Program-made: the position numbers and the translations under genes
Notes under the pieces: generated by a model
The model's input: the letters and a program-made list of their open reading frames with translations, nothing else
Database searches by the model: none
What the model was told of the DNA's origin: nothing
NCBI GenBank assembly: GCA_964486825.1
Contig: CAZAQS010000160.1
Coordinates: 1 to 10,468, forward strand
Source: CAZAQS01 sp964486825
GTDB lineage: Bacteria; Chloroflexota; Anaerolineae; Anaerolineales; UBA4823
Direction: 5' to 3'
DNA length: 10,468 bases
In this document: positions 6,848-10,468 of the stretch, piece by piece
Layout: each line of letters starts with the position of its first letter
Position numbering within the stretch: position 1 is the stretch's first letter

Positions 6848-7207
6848 ATGGCCTGGGCTGCCACGATAGGCGCTGTCCTAGCGCTCGCTGGGATACTGCT
6901 CTTCTTGTTCCCTGAAGGGATGCTGCCCACCTGGCCCTGGACGATAACAACCCTCACTGCACGGGTCATGGCGGCAATTTTCATCCTGCCCGGCCTGGTT
7001 GGGTTGAGCATTGCTTTAGAGGGCAGCTGGAGCAGCGCCCGTTACCTCTTACAGGCCCAGGCTTTTACCATCGTTCTCATGCTCATCGCTGTGTACGTGG
7101 CGCGCGCTGACTTCGATTGGAGCCGTCCTGTCAGCTGGATTTTCACCACTGGCCTGGCGGGTGTCTTGCTCTTGATCCTGTTAACCTATCTTTCAATGAG
7201 AGAATGA
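6848..7207 (+). CDS. Small four-helix membrane protein of unknown function
   Basis: A 119-aa hydrophobic protein with four predicted membrane helices (about residues 3-21, 37-57, 66-84, 96-115) and a short Pro/Trp-rich loop after the first (FPEGMLPTWPWT). I do not recognise a family. The ATG lies 3 nt after the MFS stop with no SD of its own, so translation is probably coupled to the transporter gene. The SRPBCC gene follows after 9 nt. Length and helix count fit an accessory membrane subunit or an orphan DUF; no catalytic or binding motif is visible. It is clearly coding: the hydrophobic pattern is regular and the other frames over it make no sensible protein. Confidence 0.7.
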   Translation: MAWAATIGAVLALAGILLFLFPEGMLPTWPWTITTLTARVMAAIFILPGLVGLSIALEGSWSSARYLLQAQAFTIVLMLIAVYVARADFDWSRPVSWIFTTGLAGVLLLILLTYLSMRE

Positions 7208-7216
7208 AAAGAGAGA

Positions 7217-7867
7217 ATGAAAAACAACCATTATCATTTCATCACCTGCTGGCGTGTACCTGGAACCGTGGAACAGGTAGCCGACATCCTTGCGGATGCT
7301 CCAGACCTGCCCCGCTGGTGGCCTTCCGTTTACATCGACGTTCAGGAAACAAACCCCGGAGATGAAAACGGGATCGGAAAAGAAGTTACCCTCTATACCA
7401 AAGGCTGGTTGCCGTACACGCTGCGTTGGAGTTTTCGCGTCACAGAGTCTGATTATCCGCATGGCTTTGCTCTGCAAGCCTGGGGAGATTTCCTCGGGCG
7501 GGGTGAGTGGAAGCTCCGCCAGGACGGTGAGTGGGTTTTAGTGACTTACGAATGGCAGCTTCGAGCGGAAAAACCACTCCTGCGCCGACTCTCCTTCTTG
7601 CTGAGACCGGTCTTCGAGGCCAACCATCGCTGGGCCATGGCCCGCGGTGAGGAGAGCTTACGCCTGGAGCTATCACGTCGCAACGCTTCCGTCCAAGAGC
7701 GCAGCCAAATGCCCCTACCGCCAGGTCCTACCCATCTGCGCACCTTCCTTCTGCCGGCAGCCCTGGCACTGTCCTTGATACTAGTAAGCGGGATTATCTT
7801 ACGCCGCCGGATGGGGCTTGTTCGGTTACGAACTTTCTTTGCTTCCCACCACTCTAACTTGACATAA
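7217..7867 (+). CDS. SRPBCC-family protein with C-terminal membrane anchor
   Basis: A 216-aa protein. Residues 1-155 form an SRPBCC (START/polyketide cyclase-like) ligand-binding domain. It opens HFITCWRVPGTVEQVADILA, followed by DLPRWWPSVY, then beta strands (VTLYTKGWLPYTLRWSFRV, GEWKLRQDGEWVLVTYEW) and the long closing helix EANHRWAMARGEESLRLEL. A linker leads to a hydrophobic helix at 174-195 (LRTFLLPAALALSLILVSGI) and a basic tail RRRMGLVRLR, so the pocket domain should sit at the inner face of the membrane. The ATG has AGAGAG just upstream and lies 9 nt after the previous stop. SRPBCC domains bind hydrophobic ligands; which one is unknown. An operon with an MFS exporter suggests handing over or sensing a lipophilic molecule, which is inference. 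Confidence 0.82.
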   Translation: MKNNHYHFITCWRVPGTVEQVADILADAPDLPRWWPSVYIDVQETNPGDENGIGKEVTLYTKGWLPYTLRWSFRVTESDYPHGFALQAWGDFLGRGEWKLRQDGEWVLVTYEWQLRAEKPLLRRLSFLLRPVFEANHRWAMARGEESLRLELSRRNASVQERSQMPLPPGPTHLRTFLLPAALALSLILVSGIILRRRMGLVRLRTFFASHHSNLT

Positions 7868-8066
7868 GGATGTTTCAGTCTCACATGACCAGATCAAAAC
7901 CAATATTGGCTGTCATAATATCGTCTCGAATTTCCACGGCAAAGCCAGATTGGCAAGAGCCTGGGGTTGGGTTTCGCTGGATGACAATGAAACCTATTTA
8001 CAGCCGGTAACTGATGCCCAAATGTTGTACTCGAGCGGGGTGAATATTTTTGTGAAGTGTAATTAA
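7863..8066 (+). pseudogene. Start-less open frame, possible C-terminal gene remnant
   Basis: A frame is open from just after a TGA at 7860 to a TAA at 8064-8066 (67 codons) with no ATG, GTG or TTG near its beginning. It encodes HKDVSVSHDQIKTNIGCHNI, then a run with GKARLARAWGWVSLDDN and TYLQPVTDAQMLYSSG, ending VNIFVKCN. The balanced composition and two cysteines framing the segment look protein-like rather than random. I do not know the family. The minus strand across 8000-8140 is also open without a start, so chance openness is a real alternative. It overlaps the end of the SRPBCC gene by 5 nt. Confidence 0.3.
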
Positions 8067-8320
8067 AGGTTGGTCGCCCTCCTCCCCGGCTGATTCGCCG
8101 GGGACATCATCGGCAATCAGAATAACCAGCTCAAGATTCTCCTACCGGTCAAGTAGATTCCGGTGTTCTTTCCTGCCGCAATCCTTGACCCTGAACGCCT
8201 GTGCTTGAATGCTGTTCTCGTACTATAATATCCAATTGGACTAAGTATGTCGAATTATTCAACGAAGGGGTGTTATATATCCGGTTGTCCCATGATCTTA
8301 AATTTGAAGGAGGGAGTTAG
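7868..8320. other. 450-base gap between SRPBCC and DinB genes
   Basis: Besides the start-less relic at its left end, this gap holds an 8-bp perfect hairpin (TCCCCGGC at 8083-8090, GCCGGGGA at 8097-8104, 6-nt loop) without a T-run. An AT-rich promoter region lies at 8220-8285, leading to the first DinB gene. I see no tRNA, no insertion-sequence ends and no repeat array. Confidence 0.6.
8224..8229 (+). promoter_or_regulatory. -10 box (TATAAT) for the DinB cluster
   Basis: A consensus TATAAT lies 92 nt before the ATG at 8321, at the start of AT-rich DNA. A -35 box is weak: TGCTTG at 16 nt spacing is the best candidate. The predicted leader is about 85 nt. Confidence 0.4.
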
Positions 8321-8797
8321 ATGGATCTAGCAGCAATCCTGATCTCGCAGTATCACGCTTCTCTCGAAATGCTCAAGCAGACGATTACCAGGTGCCCGGA
8401 GTCGATCTGGAATGCGGCCAGCGACAAGAACAAATTCTGGCAGGTCGCTTACCACGCCCTTTACTTTACGCATGAGTATCTGGCAGACTCTCCGGAAACC
8501 TTCACACCCTGGGCGAAGCACCGGGAGGTGTACGACTTCGATGAGACGCAGACCTTCGAGCCTTACGATAAGGAATCCATCCTGGAGTACCTGGCCTTTT
8601 GCCAGCAACAGGTCGCCGAAAGGGTACCGCAGCTGAACCTGGATGAACCGGAGGGGCATGGAGATAGATCTATGATCACGTTGGAGCTGCAGATCTACTC
8701 GATCCGCCACCTGATGCAGCATACCGGCGAGCTGATGGAGCGGCTCGGCGCCCGAACAGAGGTGGAGATCGATTGGGTGGGATCAATGCATGCCTGA
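8321..8797 (+). CDS. DinB-family protein (first of the cluster)
   Basis: A 158-aa four-helix-bundle DinB/YfiT-type protein. Candidate metal ligands are H45 in WQVAYHALYFTHEYL and H130 and H134 in SIRHLMQHTGEL, the usual three-histidine arrangement that holds a divalent metal. The ATG has a strong AAGGAGG with 7 nt spacing. Members are often DNA-damage-induced or act as thiol-dependent transferases; the ligand here is unknown. The middle (PYDKESILEYLAFCQQQ) and the C-terminal helix align with the truncated copy at 9288-9614, which has PYSKDELQAYLDHGRKK and LLLYNMRHVQEHAAQL. The two therefore come from one duplicated gene type. The second DinB gene follows 5 nt after the stop, so they are co-transcribed. 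Confidence 0.85.
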   Translation: MDLAAILISQYHASLEMLKQTITRCPESIWNAASDKNKFWQVAYHALYFTHEYLADSPETFTPWAKHREVYDFDETQTFEPYDKESILEYLAFCQQQVAERVPQLNLDEPEGHGDRSMITLELQIYSIRHLMQHTGELMERLGARTEVEIDWVGSMHA

Positions 8798-8802
8798 GGG
8801 AA

Positions 8803-9324
8803 ATGATTGTGTACGACACACCACGAACCATTGAGCAGATTCAGACCATGCTTGCAGATACACCTGCACGCATCGCTAGCCTCACCGAAGGTCTGTCTCC
8901 AGAACAATTGGTGGCCCCTCCACAGTCCGGTGAATGGTCTGCAAGGGATGTACTTGCCCATCTGCGCGCATGTGCTGATATGTGGGGCAAGTACATCGTG
9001 GTGATTCTCAACCAGGACAGGCCGACGTTTAAGGCTGTCAATCCCACCACATGGATCAAGCAGACAGACTATCGCGAACAGCAATTTCAACCCTCACTGC
9101 AGGCTTTTACTGCCCAACGTGCCGAACTGTTAGCGGTATTGGAGCCGTTGGCGCCCGAAGACTGGTCCCGTGAGGCGACAGTGACGGGGGCAGGAAAGCC
9201 GCGCTTACGGACCGTGCATACGTATGGGGAGTGGCTGGCAAACCATGAACGATCACATATCAAGCAGTTCGAACGCATTGTGAGCGCAATGAAGGCTTTG
9301 CACCCCCGGCCCAATTCACGCTGA
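8803..9324 (+). CDS. DinB-family protein (second of the cluster)
   Basis: A 173-aa protein from the ATG at 8803, which has GAGGGA overlapping the preceding stop codon. An upstream in-frame start at 8773 would overlap the previous gene by 25 nt and has no SD. The DinB bundle is marked by GEWSARDVLAHLRACADMWG with H53, and NHERSHIKQFERIV with H148 and H152. This DinB_2-like pattern is clearly different from the first copy, so it is not a recent tandem duplicate of it. The last residues, KALHPRPNSR, read through DNA that in another frame encodes the start of the DinB remnant. The natural C-terminus may have been altered by the deletion that joined the two. The role is unknown beyond a metal-binding, possibly thiol-transfer bundle. 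Confidence 0.83.
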   Translation: MIVYDTPRTIEQIQTMLADTPARIASLTEGLSPEQLVAPPQSGEWSARDVLAHLRACADMWGKYIVVILNQDRPTFKAVNPTTWIKQTDYREQQFQPSLQAFTAQRAELLAVLEPLAPEDWSREATVTGAGKPRLRTVHTYGEWLANHERSHIKQFERIVSAMKALHPRPNSR

Positions 9325-9614
9325 TTGGTCAGGACGCAGACGGTCCACTGCCTGAAAAGCCCTATTCGAAAGACGAACTCCAGGCTTATCTCGATCATGG
9401 TCGAAAGAAATGCCAGGCCAGGATTGAGGCACTGGCCAACGAACAGGCTCACCGGCGCTGCCGGTTTGATTGGGGCCAGGTCAGTTTCACAGAGTTACTG
9501 CTCTACAACATGCGCCATGTGCAGGAGCATGCGGCACAGTTGAGCCTGCTACTGGGGCAGAAGGCCGGTTCTGCTCCGGATTGGGTGACCAGGGCCAAGA
9601 GTAAATTCGCCTGA
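9288..9614 (+). pseudogene. Truncated DinB-family gene (third copy, 5' half lost)
   Basis: The frame overlaps the last 37 bases of the second DinB gene in a different register and runs to TGA 9612-9614, 108 codons, with no start codon until an internal ATG deep in the last helix. It reads NEGFAPPAQFTLIGQDADG, then LPEKPYSKDELQAYLDHG, and ends with LLLYNMRHVQEHAAQLSLLL, GQKAGSAPDWV and a short basic tail. This is the C-terminal two thirds of a DinB protein of the same type as the copy at 8321, with the second histidine motif kept (RHVQEHAAQL). The first helix and first histidine motif are gone. The coding sequence is otherwise undamaged, suggesting a recent 5' deletion, or expression only if ribosomes shift frame from the gene upstream. 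Confidence 0.7.
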
Positions 9615-9656
9615 CCTGTCAAGCAGCCGAAGTATTTAGATATGTCTGGCTACACG

Positions 9657-9662
9657 TATAAT
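9657..9662 (+). promoter_or_regulatory. -10 box placing transcription start at the ATG (leaderless)
   Basis: TATAAT ends 7 nt before the ATG at 9670. Normal spacing puts the first transcribed base at or next to the A of the ATG, and no SD exists between. The -35 region is weak. Confidence 0.45.
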
Positions 9663-9669
9663 AAATAGC

Positions 9670-10468
9670 ATGCTGACCATCAATATCGAAACAGCTCGTC
9701 GCTTCATCCTCGGCAAGCAGGGCTTATGGCCTGGGCGGCGCTGGCGCGGCATCCAGGGCACGGAGCAGGCCATGCGCGCCATGGAGTACTTGCAGCTCGA
9801 CCCGCTACAAATCATTGCGCGCAGCCAGGATATTAAGCTGCATAGTCGCGTGCTCGATTACACGCCTGGCAGGTGGGAGGATGTTGCCTACCAGCAGCGC
9901 AAGTTCTTTGACTGGGGTGACTGGCTGGCAGCCCGCCCGATGGACGAGCTACCGCACTGGCGCGTGGTCATGCGCCGCGAGCGCGATGGCGATCCCGATT
10001 GCGACTCGCGAATTCGCAAAATGGGCTTAGACCACGCCGATGCAATTGTAGAAATGCTGGCCATTTTACACGAGCGCGGTATCGTGAACAACCGCGACTT
10101 CGAGATGGCAGAGCGGACACGAACGCAAAGTTATCGCGGCCGCAAGGACAGCTCCGTGGCTTTGTATTATTTGTGGCGCACCGGCGAAGTGATGACGCAC
10201 CACCGCGAGAACTTCGAGCGCGTGTACGCACTCACTGAAGTGGTCGCGCCGGACCATCTGTTATACGAAAGCGATGAGCATGAGGCGAACCGCTTTTTGA
10301 TCAAAAAGGAGATCAGCTTCTCCGGCCTATCGCGCCTGAACCGTACGAGTGATGCGTTTCACCGCGGCGTGCCATTTAGCAAAGCCAAGCAGATACGCGA
10401 GGGGTTGTTGGCTGACGGCGACCTCATCGAGGTGCAGGTTGAAGGCTGGAAGGCGGTGCACTACGCGC
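9670..10468 (+). CDS. YcaQ/AlkX-like DNA glycosylase (winged-helix, HTH_42), partial
   Basis: Open from the ATG at 9670 to the window edge: 266 codons of a family usually 370-410 aa, so roughly the last third is missing. It opens ETARRFILGKQGL, followed by EYLQLDPLQIIARSQDIKL, where Q42-L-D44 is the catalytic QxD motif of the YcaQ/AlkX branch (the AlkZ branch has QxQ). RVLDYTP...FFDWGDWLA and GRKDSSVALYYLWRTGEV (residues 157-174), followed by MTHHRENFERVY, are further family signatures lying in the tandem winged-helix region. Characterised members remove bulky N-alkylated bases and unhook interstrand crosslinks, acting on chromosomal DNA. No SD precedes the start; the -10 box 7 nt upstream points to a leaderless message. 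It is probably separate from the DinB cluster, although both themes touch on DNA damage. Confidence 0.88.
   Translation, partial: MLTINIETARRFILGKQGLWPGRRWRGIQGTEQAMRAMEYLQLDPLQIIARSQDIKLHSRVLDYTPGRWEDVAYQQRKFFDWGDWLAARPMDELPHWRVVMRRERDGDPDCDSRIRKMGLDHADAIVEMLAILHERGIVNNRDFEMAERTRTQSYRGRKDSSVALYYLWRTGEVMTHHRENFERVYALTEVVAPDHLLYESDEHEANRFLIKKEISFSGLSRLNRTSDAFHRGVPFSKAKQIREGLLADGDLIEVQVEGWKAVHYA

Noticed and set aside
8083..8104. 8-bp hairpin as a terminator
   Set aside because: No T-run follows on either side and there is no clear gene end nearby; noted as structure only.
8321..9614. DinB cluster as a novel defence or toxin-antitoxin system
   Set aside because: The copies look like ordinary DinB/YfiT metal-binding bundles with no nuclease, NTPase, toxin or mobile neighbour.

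Overview
The window reads as an ordinary bacterial chromosome segment of moderate-to-high GC, with genes on both strands in short operons, strong Shine-Dalgarno (SD) sites and several decaying genes. The mix of small-molecule and stress-type families (MocR regulator, DUF2917, DUF6544, VOC, MFS, SRPBCC, DinB, YcaQ/AlkX) would fit an environmental Chloroflexota (Anaerolineae-like) genome. That assignment is inference from protein flavour only; no rRNA, tRNA or phylogenetic marker is present.

Layout. Positions 1-99 (minus) hold the first 33 codons of a signal-peptide protein that runs off the left edge. Positions 490-2782 (minus) are a two-gene unit: a DUF6544 membrane-anchored protein starting at a TTG, then a full-length MocR-type regulator (GntR winged helix fused to an aminotransferase fold). 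A perfect 10+10 bp inverted repeat (2831-2862) covers the predicted promoter of this unit and is a good operator candidate. Divergent from it is a small DUF2917 gene (2992-3258, plus) closed by a 12-bp perfect terminator hairpin.

Positions 3317-4018 (minus) are a VOC/glyoxalase-like gene followed 4 nt later by the wreck of an alpha/beta-hydrolase gene, which has a one-base frameshift and has lost its whole catalytic core. A C/T-G/A-rich intergenic repeat (4063-4140) separates this from a membrane-anchored class C beta-lactamase-type serine hydrolase (4156-5382, minus).

Positions 5618-7867 (plus) are a three-gene operon: an MFS exporter, a four-helix small membrane protein and an SRPBCC-domain protein with a C-terminal membrane anchor. 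A 450-base gap follows, with an open but start-less relic and a TATAAT promoter. Then come two intact DinB genes and a third DinB copy lacking its 5' half and any start codon (8321-9614). The right edge holds the N-terminal 266 codons of a YcaQ/AlkX-type DNA glycosylase with the QxD motif, apparently made from a leaderless message.

How the genes fit together: no single pathway is visible. Several families deal with small-molecule exposure or DNA alkylation (VOC, DinB, MFS efflux, AlkX-like glycosylase), so a detoxification or stress theme is possible but unproven. I did not find a convincing new defence, mobile or biosynthetic system. The most informative signals are the degraded genes, which a plain ORF caller misses or mis-calls, and the operator-like dyad.
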